DNA from: Neomelitea salexigens DSM 19753
GTDB lineage: Bacteria > Pseudomonadota > Gammaproteobacteria > Pseudomonadales > Spongiibacteraceae
Length of the DNA: 64,000 bases
Direction: 5' to 3'
Assembly (NCBI RefSeq): GCF_000422345.1
Contig: NZ_AULP01000010.1
Span: 1-64,000, forward strand
A program made the position numbers and the translations under genes. A model generated the notes under the pieces. It ran no database searches. It was given only the letters and a program-made list of their open reading frames with translations, and was not told the origin of the DNA. Below are positions 1 through 8,993 of the stretch, one piece after another. The number at the start of each line of letters is the position of its first letter. Within the stretch, counting starts at the first letter, position 1.

Positions 1-1
1 G

Positions 2-331
2 AAATCCGCTCAGGTCAGCCGTCATGCAGGACTGGATATACGCCTGCACCAATCCGGAAGCAGCGTTCATCAGGCCTCACGGATCAGTAAAGCGGGGAAT
101 GTGTACATACGCTCTGCGTTGTATATGCCTGCCATGTCAGCCGTGCGCTTTGATCCGAATGCCAAGGCATTTTACGAGGCCCTGGTGGCCCGCGGGAAAA
201 CCAAGTTACAGGCTCTTGTGGCTGTAATGCGTAAGTATCTGACAGGCCTGTGGGCCTGTATTAAGACGGATACTCCGTTCGATTCCTCGCTGCTTTTTAG
301 TGATTGCCATGCGAAAAATGCTTGCGCTTGA
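2..331 (+). CDS. IS110-family transposase, C-terminal part (cut by the left window edge)
   Basis: An open frame runs in from the left edge and ends with TGA at 331. It shows the conserved end of the IS110/IS116/IS902 transposase C-terminal domain: HAGLD, then SGSSV, then RISKAGNVYIRSALYMPAMSA, and finally ARGKTKLQALVAVMRKYL. In this family (a DEDD-type recombinase guided by a bridge RNA) this domain carries the catalytic serine and helps bind DNA; the N-terminal DEDD domain would lie left of the window. The last about 20 residues are less family-like. No terminal inverted repeats are expected for IS110. Whether the full element is intact cannot be told from here. It sits directly beside a REP tandem array, a common landing site for such elements. 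Confidence 0.75.
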   Translation, partial: KSAQVSRHAGLDIRLHQSGSSVHQASRISKAGNVYIRSALYMPAMSAVRFDPNAKAFYEALVARGKTKLQALVAVMRKYLTGLWACIKTDTPFDSSLLFSDCHAKNACA

Positions 332-397
332 ACAGGGTATCTACAAAAACCACCACACTGCTCCAGCACACAACCTGACCTGTGCCTCATACCCTTT

Positions 398-1091
398 AGG
401 AGCGGGGCTGACCGCGATTAATCCAGCCGCTAGCGTTCGTTCTGGTCGCCCTCAGGCGGGCTGGCCACAGCACTCGCTCCACTCGCGGGCCACACTGTCC
501 TACGAAAAACACCCCCTGTTCCAGCACACAGCCTGATCCGTGCCTCATACCCTCTAGTAGGAGCGGTTTTAACCGCGATTGAGGCCCCGAAAAGGGTTCT
601 TTGCTATCCGTGCTGCCGAATGTGGTTCGTAGCTTTGAACCTTCGCGACTGAAGTCGCTCCTACGAAACCACGTTACGCAATCAGGCACGTAGGAGCGGG
701 CCTGACCGCGATTAATCCACCCCCTAGCGTTCGTTCTGGTCGCCCTCAGGCGGGCTGGCCACAGCACTCGCTCCACTCGCGGGCCACACTGTCCTACGAA
801 AAACACCCCCTGTTCCAGCACACAGCCTGATCCGTGCCTCATACCCTCTAGTAGGAGCGGTTTTAACCGCGATTGAGGCCCCGAAAAGGGTTCTTTGCTA
901 TCCGTGCTGCCGAATGTGGTTCGTAGCTTTGAACCTTCGCGACTGAAGTCGCTCCTACGAAACCACGTTACGCAATCAGGCACGTAGGAGCGGGCCTGAC
1001 CGCGATTAATCCAACCCCTAGCGTTCGTTCTGGTCGCCCTCAGGCGGGCTGGCCACAGCACTCGCTCCACTCGCGGGCCACGCTGTCCTAC
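398..1091. repeat. 294-bp tandem repeat array made of REP units (about 2.4 copies)
   Basis: The marker TAGCGTTCGTTCTGGTCGCC begins at 431, 725 and 1019, exactly 294 bases apart each time, and the sequence between is nearly identical. Each unit holds three palindromic REP-like elements: GTAGGAGCG...GACCGCGATTAATCC, GTAGGAGCGG...CCGCGATTGAGGCC, and an inverted CTTCGCGACTGAAGTCGCTCCTACG. A long minus-strand reading frame crosses the array only because the period is a multiple of three; it is not a credible gene. The array fills the space between the transposase and mutM, so nothing else is seen in it. Confidence 0.9.
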
Positions 1092-1095
1092 GGTA

Positions 1096-1911
1096 CTAGC
1101 GCTGGCAACGCGAGCAAAAAACGGTACTGCGCTGGGCCTGACGAATTTCTTTTAGCGCCCCTGCGCAGGTTAGGCAGGGTAAGCCCGCGCGGCCGTACAC
1201 TAGTAGTTCTTGTTTAAAGTAGCCGGGGCGGCCATCCCCGCCCACAAAGTCTTTCAAGGTGGTGCCACCTTGGGCAATGGCTTTCTCCAGCACTTGCTTT
1301 ACGCACATGACCAGGCGCTGGTAGCGCGCTTTGCTGATACTGCCTGCCTCGCGGTCCGGGCGTATACCGGCCATGAACAGTGCTTCATTGGCGTAGATGT
1401 TACCCACGCCGACAACCACCCTGCCGTCCATCAACAGGGTTTTCACCGGAACCTTACGCCCCTTTGCTCGGCTGAATAGGTAGCCAGCATTAAAATCCTC
1501 GGACAGCGGCTCGGCGCCCAGGTGCGAAAGTAAATGGTGTTCTGAGGCTTCGCCGCCAAGCCATAACACCGCGCCAAAGCGGCGGGGGTCGGTGTAGCGA
1601 AGCAGTTGGCCGCTGTCGAGGGCAAAATCCACGTGATCGTGCTTGGCTGCAGGCGTTCCGGCTGGCACAAAATACAAACGCCCGGACATACCCAAATGCA
1701 CCATCAGACTGCCCTGGTCCAGTTCGACCAGTACGTACTTCGCCCGTCGATTCACGCTGTGAACCGTTTGGTTGCGCAGTAATTCATTAAGGTTGTCGGG
1801 CACCGGCCAGCGCAGCTGCGGCTGACGCACCGTTGTCTGAGTGAAAACTCGCCCCTGTAAGTGGGGGCGGATGCCCCGGCATACTGTTTCGACCTCTGGA
1901 AGTTCTGGCAC
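1096..1911 (-). CDS. mutM: Bifunctional DNA-formamidopyrimidine glycosylase / AP lyase
   Basis: Removes oxidised purines such as 8-oxoguanine and nicks the resulting abasic site in base excision repair. The protein is 271 residues, normal for Fpg/MutM. It starts with the diagnostic PELPEVE, giving the catalytic N-terminal Pro2 and Glu3 once Met is removed. Lys58 in RRAKYVLVE matches the conserved lysine. GGDGRPGYFKQELLVYGR near the C-terminus precedes the zinc finger with the CLTC...CSRC cysteine pairs, which binds DNA. The start is fixed by the Pro2 requirement. The gene stands alone between two REP regions; in Pseudomonas mutM is also not in a tight operon. No anomalies are seen. Confidence 0.97.
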   Translation of the reverse strand: MPELPEVETVCRGIRPHLQGRVFTQTTVRQPQLRWPVPDNLNELLRNQTVHSVNRRAKYVLVELDQGSLMVHLGMSGRLYFVPAGTPAAKHDHVDFALDSGQLLRYTDPRRFGAVLWLGGEASEHHLLSHLGAEPLSEDFNAGYLFSRAKGRKVPVKTLLMDGRVVVGVGNIYANEALFMAGIRPDREAGSISKARYQRLVMCVKQVLEKAIAQGGTTLKDFVGGDGRPGYFKQELLVYGRAGLPCLTCAGALKEIRQAQRSTVFCSRCQR

Positions 1912-2018
1912 AGCGCTACCTCATATTTGCGTGGGCCAATTCTACCGAAAATATTGCTGATGATCTGTTGAGGTTTCCCGCGACGAATTTTCACGACTAA
2001 CGGCGTGCTTTACGCAGT

Positions 2019-2127
2019 GTAGGAGCGGTTTCAACCGCGATAAGAACTCAGAGAAGGGTCCTTTGCTATCCGTGCTGCCGAATGTGGTTCGTTGCTCCGG
2101 ACCTTCGCGACTGAAGTCGCTCCTACG
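2019..2127. repeat. Pair of REP elements (inverted) between mutM and the hydantoinase gene
   Basis: GTAGGAGCGG...CCGCGA at 2019-2040 and CTTCGCGACTGAAGTCGCTCCTACG-type sequence at 2103-2127 face each other. The spacer resembles the equivalent spacer of the 294-bp array at 557-665, including GGGTCCTTTGCTATCCGTGC and GCCGAATGTGGTTCGT. This is therefore a single dispersed copy of the same composite element. The flanks of this 350-bp intergenic gap hold nothing else recognisable. Confidence 0.85.
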
Positions 2128-2264
2128 AAAACAATGCCCTGCTCCAGCACACCACATGATCCGTGCCTTATACCTTGCGGGAAGGTGCCTGACCTGTGCT
2201 ATCCAATAATGACTTATGGCGCTGAAGCCGCGACAATATCGCTTTTTTGGATACGCGTATTCCT

Positions 2265-4250
2265 ATGTCATCACTGTGTCTATTGGGCGTCGATACGGGC
2301 GGCACGTTTACTGATTTTGTTGCAGTGGATGGCAGCGGCATACGCTTGCACAAATGTTTGTCGACGCCGGACCAACCCGAACGCGCAATCTTGCAGGGTA
2401 TTCGCGCACTGGGCCTGGAAGACCGTATCCAAGATGGTTCGTTAACCGTGGTCCACGGCTCCACGGTGGCCACTAATGCCGCGCTGGAAGGCAAGGGCGT
2501 GCGCACGGCGTACATAACAAACCGAGGCTTTGCCGATGTGCTGAGCATTGGCCGACAAACCCGCCGCGAGTTGTATAACTTATGCCCGCCCCCGGTCGCG
2601 CCGCCGGTTCCCACCGAGCTGTGTTTGGAGGTGGACTGCCGGGTGGATGCCCAGGGGAAAGCGCTAAAGGCCTTGTCCGCATCGGAGCTGGAGACATTGC
2701 GCGAACAACTCGCCGAGCTACAGCCCGAAGCGGTCGCGATTAATTTGCTGTTTTCCTTCCTGAACGACGCCGACGAAAAAGCCATTGCTGCCGCCCTGCC
2801 CGACCACCTGTTTTGTTCCCGCTCCAGCGAGGTGCTGCCGGAATACAAGGAGTATGAGCGCGGCATGGCCACCTGGCTCAATGCCTGGCTGGGGCCAAAG
2901 GTGCAGGGCTATTTGCAGCGTTTGCAGGCGGCCATGCCGCGCACGCCACTGGCGATCATGCAATCGTCCGGCGGCACCTTAGATGCCACCAACGCGGCAA
3001 AACGCGCGGTGAATTTATTACTTTCTGGCCCCGCCGGGGGCTTGGCGGCAGCCCGGCAACTCGGCCGGATACTGAACCGACATACGCTAATCACATTCGA
3101 TATGGGCGGCACATCCAGCGATGTCGCGTTGATTGATGGCGATATCGCGTTGACCACCGAGGGCCATATCGGCCCTTACCCCGTCGCGGTACCGATGGTG
3201 GATATGCACACCATCGGCGCTGGTGGCGGCTCTATTGCCCACTTGGATGAAGGCGGCCTGCTGCGCGTTGGCCCGGAGTCGGCAGGCGCGTCTCCCGGCC
3301 CCGCCTGCTACGGCAAGGGCGGGCTGCGCGCTACAGTGACCGATGCCAATGTGGTGCTCGGCCGCTTACCCGATGACGCCCGCCTGGGCGGAAACATGCC
3401 TCTGCAGCGTGACGCGGCAATTGCCGCCGTCGCCACACTGGCCAGTGAGCTCGGCTTATCGGTGGAAGACACCGCCGCAGGCATTATTGATATTGCTAAC
3501 GAGCACATGGTGCGCGCCTTGCGGGTCATTTCCCTGCAGCGCGGCTACGACCCCGCCGAGTTTAGTTTGTGCTGCTTTGGCGGCGCCGGCGGCTTGCATG
3601 TTTGCGCGCTGGCCGAGGCACTGGGCACCAACGAGGTCATTATTCCCAACTATGGCGGGGTATTTTCCGCTTTGGGAATGCTGCTGGCCCCGAGAGAGCG
3701 ACAACTTTCCCGAACGCTTAATCAGGCCCTGGCCACGCTTTCCAGCGATGCATTAGCGCAAGCCTTTGCCGACCTTCGTGATGAAGGCCAGAAAGCCCTC
3801 ACCGATGAAGGGGTAGCAAGCGACGCCATACAGGCACAAGCCAGTTTGGACCTGTGTTATCAGGGGCAGTCCTATACTTTGAATCTGCCCTTTGACGGCA
3901 GTATTGAAGACTGCGAAGAGGCCTTCCACCGCGCTCACGCCAAGCGCTACGGCCACCGTTTAGGGCTGCCGGTGCAATTGGTGAACCTGCGTCTTGCCCT
4001 GCGCGCGCCCGCCGCATTAAAGGCGTTGCCGCCACACCAAGGGCAGGCCCAGCGCGAACCCAGCCACCAGCGCGTTGCCTTTATCGACCAGCCTGTGGCC
4101 CGCTACCAACGCGAACAGTTGCAGCCCGGCGACATACTGGCCGGTCCCGCACTCATTTGCGAGGCGGTGGCCACAACCTGGCTGGCCGAGGGCTGGCAAG
4201 CCCAGCTCGACCCGCAAGGTCACTTGCTGCTCAACCGCATCGCGCCATGA
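2265..4250 (+). CDS. Hydantoinase/oxoprolinase family protein, A-subunit type
   Basis: The protein is 661 residues and matches ATP-dependent N-methylhydantoinase / 5-oxoprolinase A-type subunits, which open a lactam ring using ATP. The N-terminal domain starts with the ATPase-fold phosphate loop GVDTGGTFTDFVAVD, followed by HGSTVATNAALEGKG. A second segment has TFDMGGTSSDVALIDG and TIGAGGGSIAHLDEGG, typical of the hydantoinase A core. The C-terminus is family-like (GPALICEAVATTWLAEGW). The ATG at 2265 places GVDTGGT near residue 9; a TTG at 2247 is possible. No B subunit (HyuB) lies beside it, so the true substrate and partner are unknown; some single-gene members act alone or with a distant partner. 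It stands on the plus strand upstream of cyaA without obvious coupling. Confidence 0.85.
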   Translation: MSSLCLLGVDTGGTFTDFVAVDGSGIRLHKCLSTPDQPERAILQGIRALGLEDRIQDGSLTVVHGSTVATNAALEGKGVRTAYITNRGFADVLSIGRQTRRELYNLCPPPVAPPVPTELCLEVDCRVDAQGKALKALSASELETLREQLAELQPEAVAINLLFSFLNDADEKAIAAALPDHLFCSRSSEVLPEYKEYERGMATWLNAWLGPKVQGYLQRLQAAMPRTPLAIMQSSGGTLDATNAAKRAVNLLLSGPAGGLAAARQLGRILNRHTLITFDMGGTSSDVALIDGDIALTTEGHIGPYPVAVPMVDMHTIGAGGGSIAHLDEGGLLRVGPESAGASPGPACYGKGGLRATVTDANVVLGRLPDDARLGGNMPLQRDAAIAAVATLASELGLSVEDTAAGIIDIANEHMVRALRVISLQRGYDPAEFSLCCFGGAGGLHVCALAEALGTNEVIIPNYGGVFSALGMLLAPRERQLSRTLNQALATLSSDALAQAFADLRDEGQKALTDEGVASDAIQAQASLDLCYQGQSYTLNLPFDGSIEDCEEAFHRAHAKRYGHRLGLPVQLVNLRLALRAPAALKALPPHQGQAQREPSHQRVAFIDQPVARYQREQLQPGDILAGPALICEAVATTWLAEGWQAQLDPQGHLLLNRIAP

Positions 4251-4307
4251 CATCTGCGTTGGCTCACGCTACAGTGAAAGCCGTCACCCACGGTTTTACA
4301 GGCTTTT

Positions 4308-7073
4308 ATGTCGGCAAAACACGCTCCTCAATCGCTCTTTGAGCGCGGCATTAGCCGGCAACGCATCGCCGATGTTCGCGAGCGTTTTCTGCAGCTGAAC
4401 GCCGAGCGTCTGCTGCGCACCCGCGCCGCCCTGCAGGAACGTCAGCGCATCCTGTTCGACCTGATTCCATTGTTGTTCCATGTTAACCACCCCTCTCTGC
4501 CCGGCTACAGCAGCAAAGACACCCCCTGCGGCATCGATCGCTTTGAGCCAACGCCCAAACTGTTGGAACGCGCGCAACAATACATCGCCAGCGGTTTTCA
4601 CTACCGTCCTCCCGAACACCACCTGATCCACAGCATCTTCATTATGGGCTCCTGCGGCAGTATCGCGCAGGCCGAAGACTCCGACCTGGATGTTTGGCTG
4701 TGCCATCGCAATGCCCTGCCCAGCGAGGCGCGCGAGCAGTTACAGGAAAAAGCCGAGCATATTAGTCAGTGGGCCGCCGAGCTGGGTTTGGAACTGCACT
4801 TTTTCTTGATGGACAACGAGCAGTTTCGACGCGGCAAGCGCGAGCGCTTAAGCGCCGAGGGCGCGGGTACCAGCCAGCACTATTTGCTGCTGGATGAGTT
4901 TTACCGCAGCGTGGTGGTGGTCGCCGGTCGCTATCCCATCTGGTGGCTGGTGCCGCCAGAGGAAGAGGAAAATTACGACGAATACACCGCCCTGCTCCAC
5001 GCGCAACAGCATATCGGCCCCGATGAGTCGATTAACTTCGGCGGTGTTGCCGCCATTCCCGCCGGTGAGTTTATTGGCGCGGGTGTGTGGCAGCTCTACA
5101 AGGCCATCGCTTCGCCTTACAAAGCGCTTTTGAAGCTGCTGCTCACCGAGGCCTACGCTCGCCACTACCCGAACGTGCAGCCGATCTGCCTTTCCTTAAA
5201 AGCACGCGTGTACAACGGCGAATGCGACGCCGACCAGCTCGACCCCTATATCCTTGTATATCAACGCCTGGAGCACTACCTGTCAGAGCGTGGAGAGAAA
5301 GACCGTCTGGAACTGGTGCGCCGCGCTTTTTACTTCAAAACCGGGTTACACCTGTCGCGTCCGGCGGCGAGCAAGCAAGTCGAGCGCCATCAACGCATGA
5401 GCGCCCTCGCCAGTCAGTGGCACTGGCAGTCGGAAACCTTGCTCAACCTCGACACCCGCCACCGCTGGAAACTGCGGCGCGTGCGTGACGAGCACCGCTT
5501 TTTGGTGGCGGAGCTGACCAACAGCTACCGGTTTTTGCAAGACTTCGCCGCCCACAGCCAGCAGTCAGCGCTAATTAATTCAGAAGAAATGACCCTGCTC
5601 GGCCGCAAACTCTACGCCGCCTTCGAGCGTAAGCGACACAAGGTAGAGTGGCTCAACCCCGGCATCGCCCCCGACCTCTCCGAGCAGCAATTGTATTTCC
5701 ACACCCTGGGCTTTGGTAATCAACGCCGCTGGGCAGTGAGTGCCAGCGCCCGCCACGACTTTGAAAGCGGCGCCGTACTCAAGGAAGACGAACACCTGAG
5801 CGGCCTGTTGTGCTGGTGTTACTGTAATGGCTTGGTCAAAGAGAATAGCCGCCTGCGGCTTAGCAGCCGTAGCCAGGGCGTAAGCGAGGCCGACTTGAAC
5901 CGCCTGGCCACCTGGCTGCATGCCCACTTACCCAAACGTCTGCCCGCCGCAGACCCTGCCCAGCACGCCGCTTTTACTCGTCCCAAGGTGCCGCTGCACA
6001 CCTTATTTTGCATCAATCTCGGGCAGGACAGCCTCAGTCAGTTGAGCAGTCAGGGCATCGGCCAGCACAGTAGCTGCTACCCCGTGGCCAATGTGGAGAT
6101 GGTGGTATTGAACAGCTGGGGAGAAGTGTCGTCGATGGCGTTTACCGGTGGCGACGCGCTGCTCAACACGCTGCACGCCTATCAACAGTTGACGGTTGCT
6201 GCTGCCAGCGGCAGCGCAAGACCGCAGATCGATATTCTTTGTTTTAACGACCCCGGCGAGCGATTGGCGAGGCGCCTGATGGGACTGGCTGCGGGCGTGC
6301 AACCCTGCTTTGAAAATACTGAGGCCAACACCCGCTACATTCTGAAACTGGCCGATGGCTTTCACATTCTGCAACAGCGCAATAGCGAGCTGGATGTGGT
6401 CAATGCCGACAGCTATAGCGAGCTTATTCAGTGCCTGGAACGCGGCCAGAGCCGCTTTAGCCCGCTGCGCATGGACCGCCACTGCCTGCCCAACTCTGCC
6501 CTGGCCAGTATTATCGACACCTGTCGCAGCGACGACTGTTATATTTTTGTGCACCTGCGCGCGACCTTGGTGGATATTTTTCTGCGCGATGAACGCGGCT
6601 CGCTGATCTACCTGCCGGCAGAGAGCAGCGCCCCGGACGCGCTGGTTTATCAGCTGTTGCAATTTCTTCAGCATTCACGCAAGGAACAGGGGCTGCGCCA
6701 CCGGGTTCGGCTCTACAAACTCATTCAGCACGACGGCCGCTGGCAGAGCCGCCCTCTTCAGGCACCGCCAGCACAGCAATCGCCGCTGTATCTGGAGGCA
6801 ACCGCCCACGCCCGTCAGCGCGCTCGCCCGATATTTGATGTGCGCTGGAACAACCAGCAGCTGTATTATCGCGATGAGGGTGCCAAGCTGTTTACCCGGC
6901 TGGCAACGCAACTGGTGGAGCGCTACCCGAAACAGCGGCACTTTGCGATTGACCGGGTGAATCTGGGGAATAAACCGCCGCAGCAAACCACGGTGTACAT
7001 GCGCTACAAACGCTATTTGGAAGAGCTTATTCAGCGAGAAGTGGACAGGCTCCAGACCTCGCAGCGACGTTAA
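4308..7073 (+). CDS. cyaA: Class I adenylate cyclase
   Basis: Makes cAMP from ATP, the signal for CRP/Vfr. The 921-residue length fits the large enterobacterial-type (class I) enzyme. The catalytic nucleotidyltransferase signature is clear: IMGSCGSIAQ at about 112-121 followed by EDSDLDVWLCHR, with Asp126 and Asp128 as the expected metal ligands. The N-terminal half is the catalytic domain and the C-terminal half the regulatory part, with no transmembrane segments. The start ATG at 4308 has CAGG a few bases upstream. Its stop codon overlaps the convergent cyaY stop. The cyaA-cyaY-lptM-lysA-dapF neighbourhood is the classic gammaproteobacterial one. A candidate CRP site in this same window (56107) shows a plausible downstream target. 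Confidence 0.95.
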   Translation: MSAKHAPQSLFERGISRQRIADVRERFLQLNAERLLRTRAALQERQRILFDLIPLLFHVNHPSLPGYSSKDTPCGIDRFEPTPKLLERAQQYIASGFHYRPPEHHLIHSIFIMGSCGSIAQAEDSDLDVWLCHRNALPSEAREQLQEKAEHISQWAAELGLELHFFLMDNEQFRRGKRERLSAEGAGTSQHYLLLDEFYRSVVVVAGRYPIWWLVPPEEEENYDEYTALLHAQQHIGPDESINFGGVAAIPAGEFIGAGVWQLYKAIASPYKALLKLLLTEAYARHYPNVQPICLSLKARVYNGECDADQLDPYILVYQRLEHYLSERGEKDRLELVRRAFYFKTGLHLSRPAASKQVERHQRMSALASQWHWQSETLLNLDTRHRWKLRRVRDEHRFLVAELTNSYRFLQDFAAHSQQSALINSEEMTLLGRKLYAAFERKRHKVEWLNPGIAPDLSEQQLYFHTLGFGNQRRWAVSASARHDFESGAVLKEDEHLSGLLCWCYCNGLVKENSRLRLSSRSQGVSEADLNRLATWLHAHLPKRLPAADPAQHAAFTRPKVPLHTLFCINLGQDSLSQLSSQGIGQHSSCYPVANVEMVVLNSWGEVSSMAFTGGDALLNTLHAYQQLTVAAASGSARPQIDILCFNDPGERLARRLMGLAAGVQPCFENTEANTRYILKLADGFHILQQRNSELDVVNADSYSELIQCLERGQSRFSPLRMDRHCLPNSALASIIDTCRSDDCYIFVHLRATLVDIFLRDERGSLIYLPAESSAPDALVYQLLQFLQHSRKEQGLRHRVRLYKLIQHDGRWQSRPLQAPPAQQSPLYLEATAHARQRARPIFDVRWNNQQLYYRDEGAKLFTRLATQLVERYPKQRHFAIDRVNLGNKPPQQTTVYMRYKRYLEELIQREVDRLQTSQRR

Positions 7074-7381
7074 ATATCCAGCGTCTCGCCAATTTGATCC
7101 TGTGCGCAGTGCTGCAATAACTCACTCAGCGACTGCTGCTCGCGCTGGCAGAACCATTGCTGACCATCCCAACTAAAGTGATAACCGCCGCTGCGCGCCG
7201 CCAGCCACAGCTCCCGGTTCGCCGCCTGCCGACTAAAAATCAGGGCGCTGCCATCCGGGCATGTCAGGGTTAACACGCTGCCGGCGATCTCGCAGTCTAC
7301 GTCGACCGACAACGCTTCCACGGCGTCCTCAATCGTTTCGTAGAGGGTATCCAGCACATCGTGAAATTCCACTTCATTCAT
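7070..7381 (-). CDS. cyaY: Iron donor protein CyaY (bacterial frataxin)
   Basis: A small acidic iron-binding protein that regulates iron-sulphur cluster assembly on IscS/IscU. The 103 residues begin MNEVEFHDVLDTLYETIEDAVE, close to the frataxin start, and the sheet includes the conserved NRELWLAARSGGYHF and the W-containing W..R stretch. The acidic helix 1 (E, D, E, E, D) is the expected iron-binding face. I chose the second in-frame ATG (7381), which aligns with the E. coli protein start; ATG at 7387, with AGGA four bases upstream, would add two residues. The 3' end overlaps that of cyaA by four bases, a convergent arrangement conserved in relatives. Confidence 0.93.
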   Translation of the reverse strand: MNEVEFHDVLDTLYETIEDAVEALSVDVDCEIAGSVLTLTCPDGSALIFSRQAANRELWLAARSGGYHFSWDGQQWFCQREQQSLSELLQHCAQDQIGETLDI

Positions 7382-7518
7382 TGCCATCACATCCTGAAAA
7401 TTTGCCGGCCAGTATAGCAAGCTCAGCTCGCCACCGACGAGCGTTGTATACGCGCGCTGCGGTGCATCCGAGCGCGGGCAGCGCTATACTACGCGCTTAT
7501 TTTTTCGGGGGTGTATCC

Positions 7519-7650
7519 ATGACCACGCAACGCCGTATTTGCCTTGGCTGGGCCACTGCACTGCTGTGCCTCGCTCTAGCCGCGTGCGGGCAAACCGGGC
7601 CACTGGTCTTGCCCAGCGAAGACACCGCCCCCGCCAGCCCTCAGAATTAG
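7519..7650 (+). CDS. lptM: Small lipoprotein LptM (YifL-like)
   Basis: A 43-residue lipoprotein. After a short basic n-region (TTQRR) and a hydrophobic core comes the lipobox LAAC with the acylated Cys at 23. The mature part begins CGQTGPLVLPS, matching the CG-x-x-GPL-x-x-P hallmark of LptM/YifL. In E. coli this protein binds and helps mature the outer-membrane LPS translocon LptDE. It lies nine bases upstream of lysA and shares its strand, as in most gammaproteobacteria, so the two are probably co-transcribed. The gene is short enough to be missed by many annotation pipelines. Confidence 0.88.
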   Translation: MTTQRRICLGWATALLCLALAACGQTGPLVLPSEDTAPASPQN

Positions 7651-7659
7651 AGATTACGC

Positions 7660-8910
7660 ATGACTGCATTCCACTACCAGAACGGCGAATTATTTGCCGA
7701 AGACGTTTCACTGCGCGATATCGCCCAACACTATGGCAGCCCCTGCTATGTATATTCGCGGGCCTATCTGGAGCAGCGTTTTACGGAATACAGCGACGCC
7801 CTGCAGGGTCAGGACCACCTGGTCTGCTATGCCGTGAAGGCCAACTCCAACATTGCCGTATTGAATGTTCTGGCCCGCCTGGGCGCGGGTTTTGACATTG
7901 TCTCGGTCGGCGAACTGGAGCGGGTACTGGCCGCAGGGGGCCAGGCTGATCGCGTTGTGTTTTCCGGTGTCGGCAAAACCGCTGAGGAAATGCGCCGCGC
8001 GCTGGAAGTGGGTATTTACTGCTTTAACGTCGAGTCCGAGGCCGAGCTGGAACGCCTCAACGAGGTGGCTGGCGAATTTGGCGGCAAGGCGCCGGTTTCC
8101 ATCCGCGTAAATCCCGATGTCGACGCCAATACCCACCCCTATATTTCCACGGGCCTGCGCGACAATAAATTCGGTATCGATATTGCCCGCGCCCCCGCCG
8201 TCTACGCGCGCGCCGCCAGCCTCGAACACCTCGACGTGAAGGGCGTTGATTGCCACATCGGCTCCCAGCTTACCGACACCAGCCCCTTTCTGGACACTGT
8301 CGACCGCTTGCTGGCCCTGCTCGATGAGCTGGCAGCACAGGGCATTCAGATCAAGCATTTGGACCTGGGCGGTGGCCTGGGCGTGCGCTATCGCGACGAA
8401 GTCCCCCCCTCCACGGCCGACTATATTGCCGCTATTCGCCAGCGCTTGGGCGACCGGGCGGTGAAACTGATGTTTGAGCCGGGCCGCTCTATTGCCGCCA
8501 ACGCCGGTGTGCTGCTAACCAAGGTTGAGTTTTTGAAGCTCAACCCGCACAAGAATTTCGCCATTATCGACGCGGCCATGAACGACATGCTGCGCCCCTC
8601 GCTCTACCAAGCGTGGATGGATTTACTGCCCGTTAGCCCGCGCAGCGACGGCGAAGCCCGCCTGTACGACGTAGTGGGGCCGGTGTGCGAAACCGGCGAT
8701 TTTCTCGCCAAAGACCGCGAGTTGCGCATTGAAAGTGGCGACCTGTTGGCACTGGCATCGAGCGGCGCCTATGGATTTACCATGAGTTCCAATTACAATA
8801 GCCGAGGACGCGCCGCAGAAGTGATGGTCGACGGCGACCAACACTACCTTATTCGCACGCGTGAAACTGTCGCCGACCTGATGCGTGGCGAAGCCGTACT
8901 GCCGGAGTAA
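7660..8910 (+). CDS. lysA: Diaminopimelate decarboxylase
   Basis: Catalyses the last step of lysine synthesis, decarboxylating meso-diaminopimelate with PLP. The 416-residue length is typical. The TIM-barrel domain carries Lys60 in YAVKANSN as the PLP Schiff-base lysine. HIGSQLTD, GGGLGVRY and FEPGRSIAANAG are the PLP phosphate- and ring-binding loops. The C-terminal barrel has the GPVCETGDF motif with the substrate-contacting Cys, and ASSGAYGFTMSSNYNSR. It follows lptM closely and precedes dapF, which makes its substrate, so lptM-lysA-dapF is a functional operon. Confidence 0.97.
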   Translation: MTAFHYQNGELFAEDVSLRDIAQHYGSPCYVYSRAYLEQRFTEYSDALQGQDHLVCYAVKANSNIAVLNVLARLGAGFDIVSVGELERVLAAGGQADRVVFSGVGKTAEEMRRALEVGIYCFNVESEAELERLNEVAGEFGGKAPVSIRVNPDVDANTHPYISTGLRDNKFGIDIARAPAVYARAASLEHLDVKGVDCHIGSQLTDTSPFLDTVDRLLALLDELAAQGIQIKHLDLGGGLGVRYRDEVPPSTADYIAAIRQRLGDRAVKLMFEPGRSIAANAGVLLTKVEFLKLNPHKNFAIIDAAMNDMLRPSLYQAWMDLLPVSPRSDGEARLYDVVGPVCETGDFLAKDRELRIESGDLLALASSGAYGFTMSSNYNSRGRAAEVMVDGDQHYLIRTRETVADLMRGEAVLPE

Positions 8911-8993
8911 ACTCCGCACGCTGGCCCGCCCAGCAGCAGTGGCCCCCGCATCGTTGAACTGCGCCACCGGCGAGGCGCCGCACAGGACATACG

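Noticed and set aside
396-1070. Long minus-strand reading frame across the 294-bp array
   Set aside because: Repeat period is a multiple of three so the frame stays open; the translation is a repeat of REP sequence without any family feature or ribosome site.
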